NCBI RefSeq assembly: GCF_000002235.5
Contig: NW_022145601.1
Coordinates: 21,803,389-21,867,388, forward strand
Source: Strongylocentrotus purpuratus
Taxonomy: Eukaryota; Echinodermata; Echinoidea; Camarodonta; Strongylocentrotidae
DNA: 64,000 nt
Direction of reading: 5' to 3'
Shown: one piece after another, positions 13,198 through 25,505 of the stretch
How the letters are laid out: each line of letters starts with the position of its first letter
How positions within the stretch are numbered: the first letter of the stretch is position 1
Translations under genes and position numbers: made by a program
Notes under the pieces: generated by a model
Database searches by the model: none
What the model was told of the DNA's origin: nothing
Seen by the model: the letters and a program-made list of their open reading frames with translations, nothing else

Positions 13198-14780
13198 TTG
13201 ATTCTATCGAAAAATGTTGACTTTGAAGGAACATGTATGCGTATAAACACACAATAGAGCGTATCAACACAAAATTACCAAACTTTGGTAGCTTCTAATT
13301 AAAAAGTTACATTACGTGTGACCTTTAATCATATTACATTGTAAAGAAAAACAAATACCCTGTCTAAAGATACCATTGTCATAATTGTGCTCTTTAAGAT
13401 GACTGAACAGCGAGATTTTGAGTTTATTGGTTTCACATTTCACATGCAGATACAATACAAAATATACATTTTTTTAAAATTGTTTCATAATTCAAAAAAA
13501 TGATAATAGTAATTTACAAATCAACCAGATTACAAGGTTACATATCATCACATTTGTTTGACAACTATTATCATGTAAAGGAAACCCAGACAAGAAAAGC
13601 ACAAACTGTGAAATGAATTTTCAAAATGTATTGTCGAAGTCTCATACGCAACATTTAGTGCGAATTGGATCGTGATGCAAATCGCGGAGATTAGTGAAAT
13701 TATTCTGTCCAAACACGCAAGAGGACGATCTTTGGATCGCGATGCAAAAATCAAATTGTAAATCTCACTTTTTTCTGTAGGTGTGAACGGGTCTAATGTC
13801 GCTTCGAGCTTTATGCATCTGGAGGGTTTTATGATGGTTATTTCGTGCTCGCGTTTTGTTGAAGGAAAATAAAGTTTCCAAGAGAATGACAGAAAGACCA
13901 TGGACCATAATTACAGTAAAACCCTACATACTCACCACGTTTGTGTCCATAGCTTTCAAGGCTCCCCCTCCGCTCGTGCTCGTGCACCGGTTCAGGTCTC
14001 GACCATAGTCGCCACCTGCTAAGATAACAGCGGCGATGATCATTCCGACGGCGACGATGGTGGCGACGACGACCGAGGAGATGGCGTGAATTTTGGCCTA
14101 ATCAATTTGAGAAACAAAGTACATGTACTCACGTTGTAGCCTCCTATATCACGTTTATCTATTTCATATTGAGTATGCATTAAAAGTACAGACCAGTTTT
14201 GGAAACGCCCCCCCCCCCCCCTCTCAAAAAATGAAACTGAAGCTCTTATTATACCAATCACGTGAAAGAATATGTTTTGGCTAATACGTGATGATACAAA
14301 TTTTGCCGGGAAGCCGCCTACTAATTGATATATTCGGTTAATTATCATATCGATCCGGACTGAACAGATATCGCGAATGCACTTCAACATTGAACATTTG
14401 GGCATATATTTCTGCTTTTTTTGTGGCGAATTTAGGTTCAAGTATTGCCACATAAACCTTTGAAGGCAATATTCAAACAATATTGAATGGATATTTTGCA
14501 CCAAAACACTTTAACCGCAATTTTACCACTACCAGTCTATATCTTTAAGCATGTAACTCTTTTATTTTTTCTTCACATTTCCTATAAATATACTTTGTTG
14601 GAAAAAATGTAAATGTCACATTTATATGTTAATTCTCATGAATGAGCATGTTTGAGAAAGAAGTGAGAAGGATGAAACAAAAATAGATGATTCAATTACA
14701 ATTACAATTGCCATGACAATTACAATATCAACATTTAAGAGCAAACGAATTACCGATGTTGAGTCCATTGTCTTCTCCAT
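10280..14780 (-). CDS. BRICHOS type II membrane protein A, precursor of a CIFGFC peptide
   Basis: Five exons, all introns phase 0: 14780-14754, 14097-13936, 12972-12826, 10936-10820, 10540-10280; 237 residues. Order: 9-residue start MEKTMDSTS; membrane segment around ISSVVVATIVAVGMIIAAVI (residues 15-35); linker; BRICHOS-like domain (about 105-192) with the conserved Asp in VVIDF (109), first Cys in SLCLASAL (125) and second Cys in ALCTGDASYW (188). The Asp-to-Cys spacing of 16 equals that of human proSP-C (D105, C121). A furin-type site RRNR (206-209) precedes a 28-residue tail with IRICIFGFCFDIAF and an acidic end, DSTDDTS. BRICHOS domains chaperone aggregation-prone segments in the secretory pathway. 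AATAAA on the coding strand about 30 nt after the stop could be the poly(A) signal. The assignment is by motif, without a profile search. Confidence 0.85.
12240..12680. repeat. TCC-rich low-complexity tract with an 88-bp tandem duplication
   Basis: The block starting CATTGTCTCGTCCCCGTCTT occurs at 12414 and again at 12502 within (TCC)n-rich DNA. In an intron of BRICHOS gene A; the long open frames here are low-complexity artefacts. Confidence 0.85.
13149..13194. repeat. (TA)n microsatellite
   Basis: About 45 bp of TA dinucleotides in the intron between exons 2 and 3 of BRICHOS gene A. Confidence 0.95.
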
Positions 14781-15135
14781 TTTCTCTCAATTCTTGGTGA
14801 AAAGTCGTTAGCTAATATGGCATCAGATCCTTTCAGTTATTCTTCCTCCACGGAAAGTGAGAATGCAAAGAGAAGAAAAATTCTCCTTTCTAATACTGTG
14901 ACGATCCCCTTTCATATGACTTCTTCTATTGAAGTTTAACTATTAGGTTAGCGGTTAAAACAGGACCTGATATGTATTGATTAGCAAGCCAAAACAGGAC
15001 TCCAGCCCCCCACGGTTAATATTTTTAGAATAGGAGATTGTCAACCGTTAAAACAATGCTATCGCACAGGAAACAAAAGGAGAGAGATGGTTTAAAGAAA
15101 TTGGTAATGATAATCTCTTTAAGAAATGGCAGATC

Positions 15136-15298
15136 CTGGGGGGTGTTTCACTAAACTTGTCATCAGTGACAAATGACAGTTTTTGTTATAAGCTAATGAA
15201 ATCCTTGCTTCTAATTGGTTATCAGCAGAATTGTCACTGATTTTTTTCATTTGTCATTGAAAAAAAGGCTTTGTGAAACGGGTCCCAGAACGACTGTT
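15136..15298. mobile_element. GTTTCACAAA MITE, copy 1
   Basis: Ends CTGGGGGGTGTTTCACTAAA and TTTGTGAAACGGGTCCCAG form imperfect terminal inverted repeats. The interior is itself palindromic (CATCAGTGACAAATGACA against TTTGTCATTG). A second copy lies at 60.9 kb, where its CCCAG end serves as a splice acceptor. Confidence 0.75.
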
Positions 15299-15808
15299 TT
15301 TAGAAATAGAGATTGTCAACCGTTAACACAATGCTATCTCACAGGAAATATAGGGATAGATATAGGTGAAAAAATTCGGTAATGATTTTCCTCTTTAAGA
15401 AACTGCAGATCCAGTGACGACTGTTTTAGGTACTAATCTTGTTTAAGGTCGTCCCTCTATAAACACATATAGGCCTAGATAAAATATTCATAAACCTATT
15501 TAAAACGTTGCATTCGAAAGCAGAGGGTTTGTCATGTCGATTCATGTCACTGAATGTTAATTTCCAGGAAAATCTCAATTTACTAAACATCGGAATGAAG
15601 ATGGCAGAACATTTTGTGTTTCGATTCGACTGAAGGAGACTGACCTCCTCTCCGATAGACTCGAAAGCTAAAAGCGTTTTTATTCAACACTTTTTTTTGG
15701 GGGGGGGGGCACTTTGATTTAAAGTTGTAATCGTAGTCCGAAAATAGATGTGCGAGTATTTAACCCACCCCCCCCCCTTTCCAATCTCTCTCTTTTATAT
15801 ATTATATG

Positions 15809-15982
15809 CAGTCAAATCTGCTCTAGTGACCTCCTGTCTACAAAGACCATATTTTTTTGTTTCCCTTGAAATTGGTTTCTCATCGAAACATGTACTAAAG
15901 GGACCTGTATACAAAGACCACCTGTCGTCAAAGACCACGTTTTGTGTTTCCCTTGGGCGATTGCTATAGACAGGTTTGACTG
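15809..15982. mobile_element. CAGTCAAACCTG MITE, copy 2
   Basis: Begins CAGTCAAATCTG and ends CAGGTTTGACTG, followed by TA; interior as in the 2.1-kb copy. Confidence 0.75.
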
Positions 15983-16093
15983 TAAATATATAAATTCAAA
16001 TTCAAATTCAAACTTTATTGATTTCAATCCAAACATATATGGCTGTCTATCTATCTATCTCTCTGTCCCTCTATCTATATACCCCCACCCCTC

Positions 16094-16094
<1 letters not shown>

Positions 16095-16148
<54 letters not shown>

Positions 16149-16216
16149 TGTCATGTATTTATTCGCCCCCTTTTCTCTCTCATTCTCTCTCTTTCTCTCT
16201 TTCCTTCCATCCCGAT

Positions 16217-16248
<32 letters not shown>

Positions 16249-16250
16249 CT
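16095..16250. repeat. (CT)n and (CA)n compound microsatellite
   Basis: CT repeats, then CA repeats, then CT again. Confidence 0.95.
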
Positions 16251-16426
16251 CTCGTTATCTATTTCATTTTTTTGCAACTATTATAATGTCTCTTTCTCCA
16301 TTTGTGTATCTTTCCTATTTCCTCCATCTTTTACATAAAACAATCATCTCGTCCAGTTTCACTTTCTTATCTCTTTTCCTATCTCCCTGTTCATAATCAC
16401 CACACACTCCATCCATATCAATATAA

Positions 16427-16787
16427 GAAGAGCTCGGTTCCAAAAGGTACTATACATCCATTTTGGGGTATTTCCGAGTAAATCACCGTTTTTCATTCTA
16501 CCACTTTCCCTTTAGTAATATTATATGTTCATCTTTTATATATGTTAAACCATACATATGGTTTTTAAAAATCTACCAAGTATATTATATTTGTGCTGAA
16601 TTTTAAATATTTTTTCATGAATTTAGCTCCTTTTGGAATTAACATAGTTTTGTAGCTATCTTTTTTATACTTCAAGGTAAAATTTTATAACGTGATATAG
16701 TGGGATGTGTTCCTATGTAGTAAATAAGCATTTTAAGATCCAAAAAAATAAATCATGATATAGCTCATTTTGGAATCAAGCTCTTCG
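16427..16787. mobile_element. MITE with AGAAGAGCT termini
   Basis: AGAAGAGCTCGGTTCCAAAA at the left pairs with TTTTGGAATCAAGCTCTTCG at the right (about 18 of 20). AT-rich 360-bp interior without coding capacity. Confidence 0.6.
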
Positions 16788-17351
16788 TACGTATATCTAT
16801 GCTTCCTTCTCTCCCTTACTCTTTTCCTTTCCACTCATACAGGGAGATATGGGCATCGTTTCGTGAAAAAAGTTCGCTGATGACGTTGAACTTGTGTTCG
16901 AGTCTAGCTGTTAAAGAATTCCATTATGACCCATATCATTCAAACACAATGATAAAATTCATACATTTAATACTTGATCTTGCTATAAATGTTTCCATTA
17001 ATTTTATTGAAACCAGAAAAGAAAGAAGAAAAATATTAATTCCTATTTAATAGGCCTACATCAAAGAAATTACGAGCTTAAAAAAAAATGTAACAACTTG
17101 CCCCGATGCTGGGGTAGCTTTCAAGATTTTGTCCTTTTCAATTATTGTTTTAATATGCCGAGTCATATTCGAAGGTATTATTTTTAAGTATGTGACATAT
17201 AAATATATAATAATATATATTTTCTACGTTGTATTACATGACTTTGTAATCACTGACTAGATTATCATACAGTGCAACGACAAGATATAGCAAACTAATG
17301 TATGCATCAAATAATTATGTAAACAAAATGGTCTTTGTTTTAAGCAGTTAA

Positions 17352-17851
17352 AGGTATTACAAAGTTTTGGAAAATTTTGAAAAATGGGTGGATAGTGATT
17401 CTTTACAATTTTGATATATTTGGATGCCCCTGTGGATGTATAAAAAACACCAGAAATTTTAACCCCTAAAACACTTCTGCTTTCGAGAAAAATTGAATAT
17501 AAAGATTTACCCGTGCTCCCGGTAAATTTTGATAAATTTCAAATAGCTCCTACGGCCGAACAATGGTAGCTACGACTATGAAAATCTCAGAGGATGTAGT
17601 TGTGGTACATAATTTATGAACGAGAATAGTTAATCGGTCGATTTTAGTCAATAAACATTGTTTTATAGCTTAATTAATATCTTGACCTTGAGAGGGAGCT
17701 ATTCAACATAAGTTCGTTATTTACAATTTCATAACTTTTGAGTCGATTTCGACCGCGACAACGATCACTTAATATTGTAGGATCGTAGATTCTTCCAATA
17801 TGTTCATTTGAACCACATTCATGACCCCCATACCAAAACTTTGTATTACCT
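17352..17851. mobile_element. TTAA-flanked MITE, family 1 (copy 3)
   Basis: Same family as at 5.1 kb, 500 bp, flanked by TTAA (17348-17351, 17852-17855). Lies downstream of BRICHOS gene B. Confidence 0.85.
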
Positions 17852-18279
17852 TTAAGGCCTTGATATAATTTAAACTTCCATAGTTTGAATTATAGCTGGA
17901 CTTATCATTATTTATCCCAAAAAATTCCAAAGAATTGGGACTTTGGATTTGGATTTTCAATTGATAGAAGCATACAAATGAGTTCACTTAATATACTTAT
18001 ATACAATCAAATATATATTGAGCTTAAAAATGTAACCACCGAGTTGAAATGTACGCGACTGAGTAGAGACAGTTTTTGAGCGTTGTGGTAACGTGTCGTA
18101 ACACGCACATTAAACCTTATTTACTCAGCTATGAAAAGAAAATTTAATTTACTCAGCTTTAGAAGCATTTTTTTTATTTCATCAGCTATGGTATGGAAGT
18201 TTTTTGTTTGTTTTTTAAATACTCATGGTAATTAAAATCAAGAGATATCACCTAAACCACTCAGTTACAGCTATTTTCA

Positions 18280-21200
18280 TTAAAATGAAATATTGAAACA
18301 AAACCCGAATATGCAAATTCGGATGTCGCCTGAAACCGACCGCCGCTTCCGACCTTCCATTGTGGTCTGCTCAGTCCAATGAGATTCGTCTCCTGCGCAG
18401 AGACCGCGGATGAGTGGTCCGTTGGAGGTGGTGACGTAACCGGCCGGGATGGCGCCTTTTCGAGCGTACCTTATGTCTTTGGTACGTGCGGTTGCTATAT
18501 CGATCGTCTATAGAAGGAATGGAAAGAAATTAATCATTGATGGTTATCGTCACAAATCAATTTACATGATACCTGTACCATAATTTGTATCTTTTCTGGG
18601 CATGCAAAACTACACTCTTAGTCTTGATAACATTTTGATTTTATTTTTAAATAGTTTAAAGCAATTACCAAAAACTACCATGTTTTGAAAGGTAATTTAA
18701 ATAAATGAAACAGATAATTATGAAAATAGTAAATTGATCTTAAACTTAAAATAGAGTTGTTAAAAATCCTCTAGCAAAAAAACGACGATGTTTTGAAAGG
18801 TAATTGTATATAGATGAAACTGATAATTTTTAAAATGGTAATTGTTCTTAAACTTAACACACAGTTGCTAAAAAGCAATTAACAAGAAACGACAAAGTAT
18901 TGAAAGGTAATTATATATAATTGAAACTGATTATTGTTAAAAAGGTAAGTTGAATTTAAACCTAAAATTGTACTTCCATGAAAACACTCTGCAACAAATA
19001 GAGTTGTTATACCTTATAAGGCGTATGATCTAAATGCATATTGAATATCTAACATAAACCTTTAGGTCAGTCAGGAATCTCATGACTTTTACAAGCCGAT
19101 CGCCTGTCTGATTATCAAGGTATTTATGACTGGAAATCGAAATAAAATTTTGCGTTTTTCTAACGGCTTTTAAGACATTACAGTCTATTGGGGGAAATGA
19201 GTATGGTAAAAACCGGCCAATCAAAGATTTTTACTTTTTTGAGGCACTTCATGATCATTTTGAAGCGCACTGATATTTTTTTAGGGCTTCAATAGTACAC
19301 CATAAAATTATCACAGACACTGATAACACGTAGGGCGATTCATCTCAGATTTAACATTGTTAAACGATGCCTTTAAAATTGCCCTTGCTTTGTCTTTTCG
19401 AAAGTATAGTTGAGATCGTGTTCATTTATATTAGCACATTTTAATAGCTGGCGCACACATATAAGCCAGTAAAATTACATTAGGTTTTCTTTTGTTAGAA
19501 GTTTTTACGATCGTCACCAACCTGTTGCTTTCTGTCCATCATGAAGTTGGTCATCCTGTCCGCCATGTCCATCATGTCTCCATACAGTGCCGAGGCCAAG
19601 CACAGTGACTCCCCTTGTATCTCGATGAAGACTACAGACTGTAAGGTATACATAAGATGCACTGTCACCTCTTTTCGTGAAATGATTGTGAAAAAATATG
19701 ATTTATAGGGACTTGGTAACATTGTTCAGACGAGAGAAGATGGTGCTAAGGTAAAGACTTCAATACTAGATGTAAAATCAGAGATAATCTGAAAATTTGA
19801 GTGGAAACAGACCATTATTAATGATAAAAATCGGGAAAAACTGATCTGATCGATTCCTTAATTCTCCCAGCTATATTATTACAATTTGATTACATTTTAG
19901 GTTAATGTGAATCATCACAAAGCAAATAATTGGCTCTATAAACCATTCCAGACATTTAAGTGTTGACAGATTTTTAAAAGCCTGACTTATGTCTTATTTT
20001 CATGGAAAAAAGGTTTGGAAAATTCTAAAATGGGTGGGAGAATTTACTGTTAACTGGTGTTGCACAATGACACCTTCAAAGAAAATCATAAATATCTTTG
20101 TGGTTTGAGATTTTTTGTCCAGGATATTTTGCATGTTAGAGGGCAGGATAAGGAATCTAATGAGTAACATTTCATACAAAATTGCGCAATCTGTTCAAGA
20201 ACCTTCAACAATGTTACCGAGTCCCTTTAATTCTCGATGGATACAGTTTGTATGTTCTAAGAACTGCATTGATCACTCTCAAGTGTCAAAGAGTTTGATC
20301 AATACAGTTATGAGAAGATACAAACCATATCTATCAGGAGTAAACCTTATTGACATCACCATTTCATGAAAATAGTTTATTTTTAAAAAATCCAACTTTT
20401 GTGGCAACAGTGTATATTGTCTAAAAAATAACTAACATTTGAGTAAATGTTTAAGTTTATTTTTTAGCCTACAATCAATGGCGTATTAACTGTTAGAGGA
20501 AGCCGGTGTACCCCTCGCCCCCACCCCCTCCCACTCTCCCTTGCTCCCAATCAAACATAAATGGGTACTCTGCGATGCATCTTGCGAGCTCCCCTCTCAT
20601 TTGCTCTTCATAGAAAATTTCATTTACTTTCATTATCTTAGTTATTGATGTCGGAATATATTTGTTTCGTACATGGATTGTACAAGGACAAATTTGTGCA
20701 TGACTGGAAATTTTCTTTAGGCCAAAAATGCACATTACCGAAACCAAAAGCTTCAACGCTGACGCTGTCAAATCTCGTGACAATACAACAATTATAATTC
20801 GCATTAACCAGGATATCTAATGAAACTAAAATGCATCCTGAAGTTTCATCAAACATTTTAAACTACTGACAGCAATCGTATACAATATTTGTTTGTCCAT
20901 TTGTAGTTTCCATACCCTGGCTGTCATCAATTCGTTCTTCAAACACATAGAGTAAGTTTTACAATGAGGGGAGGAGTCATATTGTTTCTGAGGTGGGATC
21001 TAGTTTAAAATCCCTAATAATATACTAATAACAAATATAATACCAACGATAAAAATGATAATCTAAGAATAAGAATAATAAGAATAATGATGATAATAAT
21101 AGTAGTAATAATAACACGTCAATGATAAGCTCATGTTCGGAAATTAATTGAAAGCAACTGCCCATATCCCCCCCCCCCCCACTCTGCATTATAGGGTATA

Positions 21201-24200
21201 CATTTCATTTCAAATCAGTTTCAAAATACCTCTTACGAACATCGTCAATATGCAAACAGATATGAATAATAATGGTTATTTTATCTATATGCAAAAATCT
21301 TTAGATGATTAATTGTCTCTAATATTAGGATTTGGAGCTAACCAAGTCTTACTCTTGATAACAAACTTTCACTTCGATGACATTAATTTTGTGTCAAGTA
21401 ATTATCACCTCTATAAGGAGGGAATGTGCAGTAAGAAATGTATAGTTATGTATATTTGATCTATATCCAGAAAATATTTAGATGATTAATTGTCTTCAAT
21501 ATTAGCATTTGGAACTAACCAAGTCTTACTTTTGATAACGAACTTTCACTTCGATGACATTAATTTTGTGTCAAGTAATTGTCACCTCTATAAGGAGGAA
21601 ATGTGCAATACAAAGTGGATAATAATGTACATTTGATCTATATGCAGAAAATATTGAGATAAATAATGATCTTTCAAAATGCTATTTTGAGGTAACTAAG
21701 TCTTATTTTTTATAACGAACTTTCGTTGTGATGACATTAATTTTGTGTCAAGTAATTATCACCGCTATACGGAGGGAATGTGCAATACAAAGTGGATAAT
21801 AATGTACATTTGATCTATATGCAGAAAATATTGAGATGAATAATGATCTTTCAAAATGCTATTTTAAGGTAACTGAGTCTTATTTTTTATAACGAACTTT
21901 CGTTGTGATGACATTAATTTTGTGTCAAGTAATTATCACCTCTATACGGAGGGAATGTGCAATACAAAGTGGATAATAATGTACATTTGATCTATATGCA
22001 GAAAATATTGAGATGAATAATGATCTTTCAAAATGCTATTTTAAGGTAACTGAGTCTTATTTTTTATAACGAACTTTCGTTGTGATAACATTAATTTTGT
22101 GTCAAGTAATTATCACCTCTATAAGGAGGGAATGTGCAATAAGAAATGGATAATTATGTATATTTGATCTATATGCGGAAATATTGAGATTGTTAATGAT
22201 CTTTAAAAAATAGCATATGGAGCAAATCAAGTCTTACTTTTGATAACGAACTTTCGTTGCGATGACATTAGTTTTGTGTTAAGTAATTATCACCGCTAAA
22301 GAGGAAATGCAATAATTATACAGTGCGTATGAGAAAAAAGTGTACTTTAATAAGTGTTGTCAAAATCGCACTGTACCAAATTCGGGTTGATGCAACGAAT
22401 GTGAATCAGGTCATATGCATGTGCTTCTTTGGTCTTAAATCCTATTAAACTTTAGGCCTTGTGCTTCAGTGCTTTATTGTTAAAAATGATGCAATGTATC
22501 TAGGCCTTCACAGACCCTTGTTTTGATCAATGGGATAACTAACATTTATTTATTTTTGAACAGCCAACTAACTTCTTGGCTCATGATATCTAAAATCTCT
22601 CTTCTCGCTAGCCGCTGCGCCATTTCACACGAGTAAGGAGCACGATGTGTTTAACTCGAATAGTGAAAGAAAACTCATAGGTTACTAGACCAAAAGGCAA
22701 GAAAGAACACATTTGATGACAAGTATAAAAAGAATAGACAGTAGACTTTCTTAAAACATCCCAAATTAATTTTATCAATTTTGTACCACTCAATGAGAAG
22801 GGTTACCTTAAACAAGGGATGCGAGTAAAGTCAAGATTGTTACCATCATAACTAAGAGAATATCATAAATTATGCTTGTAATAAGCATTTCCTTGAGTTT
22901 CAAGTTTCAAGTTTCATGTTTGTGTAAAAAAAGAACGAGAAGGGTTACCTTAAACAAAGGATGCGAAATCGAGATCGTGAAATCGAGATTTTGCTTGTAA
23001 TAAGCACTTCATTGTGTTTCAAGTTTCAAGTTTCAAGTTTCAAGGTTCAAGTTTCAATTTTCAATTCTCAAGTTTTAAGTTCCAAGGTTATTTATTCCAC
23101 GTTTTACCAAAAATAAAGAAAGACATTAAAAATAGAAATTATATATAAATATATAATAATGTAGTATGATGAGCACGTCTCGATGACACTCAATTCATAT
23201 GATAATAAGTGGAATGTGAGGAACCTATTGAAAAGCAGTGCTTGTAAAGTAGAAGTTGATATTAATACCCATTATTTTCAACTGCCTGATATAGTCAAGG
23301 TAAATAAGTGAGCAAATTTTTCTTGAATGGGATGAAACACACATAATGGTTTTTGATTCATATTCATTTTTCCAGTTCAAACTTGGTACAACTAGATTTT
23401 GACAATTTGTTGAGAAGCCTGCTGCTCAGTCATCCGTGGCAGCACAATTATGAGTTTCATTCAAGGCTGAAAATACACGGGGGCGGTGGGCGATTCACTC
23501 CCGTGAGCTACATAATCGCCTCCGTCAGATTGCTCACGGGGGCGGTTGCAAAATTAAAAATCGCCCCCGTGGAGTTTTAAAATATATAATATATATCTCC
23601 CACCTCCACATCTCTGTGAGTATTACCGAAACAAACAACGGAAACTCGCAGTGCAATGCGGACGTCAGCAGTGGGTATAGCTGCGTTGAGTAGGGGTCGG
23701 GGAGATCTGACCATTATAGCTGCATGTAACTTGTAAAGTTGTAATAGGAAAAATGCAGACTTAATAAATAATAATGATGAAATACATGTAGCAAAGAATT
23801 TAGTATTATAAATGGAAATTTGTATTTAAAAAAGAGCCCCCGTCAGTACTAAAAAAGCCCCCGTGAGAAGGCTCACGGGGGGCTCTTTTCTTTTTAGAAG
23901 AGCTCCCGTGGCCAAAAAATTAATTGGAGCCCTGGTATCATTAGACAGGAAATTAGTTGCTTCTTGCCATTAAATATGAGACAAGGTTACACAGGCCATA
24001 ATTTTTTGATAAGAAGTCACCACTTTTTATACGCACTGTAGATCATTATTTTCTCGTGTTTCCTGGTAATGGATTCGGTGCTTAGATTCTTAAATGATGA
24101 AACCACAAATCACGTCGTAAAATTGATTTAGGGTACTTTTGTTTATTATGTGCCAGCCATGTGCATGGTAATATTGTATACAGTAAGTTGACAGTTCACT

Positions 24201-24919
24201 TAAATGTCTAGCTATGGTACGAGGTCCAATTTAAAACTAAAAATTGAATAACCGATCCATTATACTGTATATTACACATACAAATTCATCACTCAAAGAT
24301 AAAGTTGGGTCTGGTCATGCGATTGCATTGTGAAAGAAGCGATGTGTAACCGATCAGAAAAGGTGGATCATCTATCTTATAGTATTGGTGTGTACTGCAA
24401 GGTTCTTGAATCATCAAAATTATAAGACATTTGGCCCAGTCTAGGTAAAAAGTAACAAGCACTGTACACAGAAAGCTGTATATGGGACTACAGAAACATG
24501 TGGCATAATAACGAGGCCCACATTTTTAAGCTGTTACATGTCATATTTAGAATATGAAGGCATATGAGGAGCTATGCTTTTCAGGAAACATTTTTTCTCT
24601 GATGTTCTTCTACACTGTCTTGCATAATAACAATGCAAACGCTCACAAATTTCTGTTCACCTCTCCCCAGGACTCAACCTTCTCTTTAAATAAATTGTTG
24701 GAAATATGAGACCGCTCTTCTAGGCGCATACCAAATTTTGTAGACGGTGATTGAACTATGTAACCCAATTGTGAATAACATTATTTCCAAATATTATGAT
24801 TTAAACTATTGATGAACGAGTTGAATATCTGTATTCTATTGATTTATTATGTATTTCACAAAATGATAGTTTGCATATTAGTCTTAATGCGCGCTCTCTC
24901 CTTCCTATCTCTTTCTTTT

Positions 24920-24985
<66 letters not shown>

Positions 24986-25120
24986 CCTGTCTCATAGATT
25001 GTTTTGAGGGTGGGGGCAATTGTTTCAGGCAAACGCTTTTTCACTGATCCTCTCTGCTCTATCACTCACCCTGTCTCTCCCAATCCCCTGAATTTTCTCC
25101 CCCCCCCCCCCTTTTCTCAC

Positions 25121-25154
<34 letters not shown>

Positions 25155-25390
25155 TTCTTTCTCACACTCTCTCTCTCTCTCGTTCTATCTCATGCTATCC
25201 ATCTCTCTCTCTCTCTGTCTCTCTCTTTCTCTAACTTTCTCTCTTGTTCTCAGTCTCCCTTCCTCCGTCTCTCTCCCTTTCTATTGCTCTCTTTCTCTCT
25301 TTCTCTCTCTCTCTCTCTCTATCTCTCTCTTTCTCTAACTTTCTCTCTTGTTCTCAGTCTCCCTTCCTCCGTCTCTCTCCCTTTCTATTG

Positions 25391-25426
<36 letters not shown>

Positions 25427-25448
25427 TTCTCTCTCGCTCCCCCCCCCC

Positions 25449-25505
<57 letters not shown>

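Larger units (their letters stand above)
14781..18279. other. spacer between BRICHOS genes A and B
   Basis: Contains the probable promoter of gene A and four MITEs (15.1, 15.8, 16.4, 17.4 kb) plus a CT/CA microsatellite. No gene seen. Confidence 0.65.
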
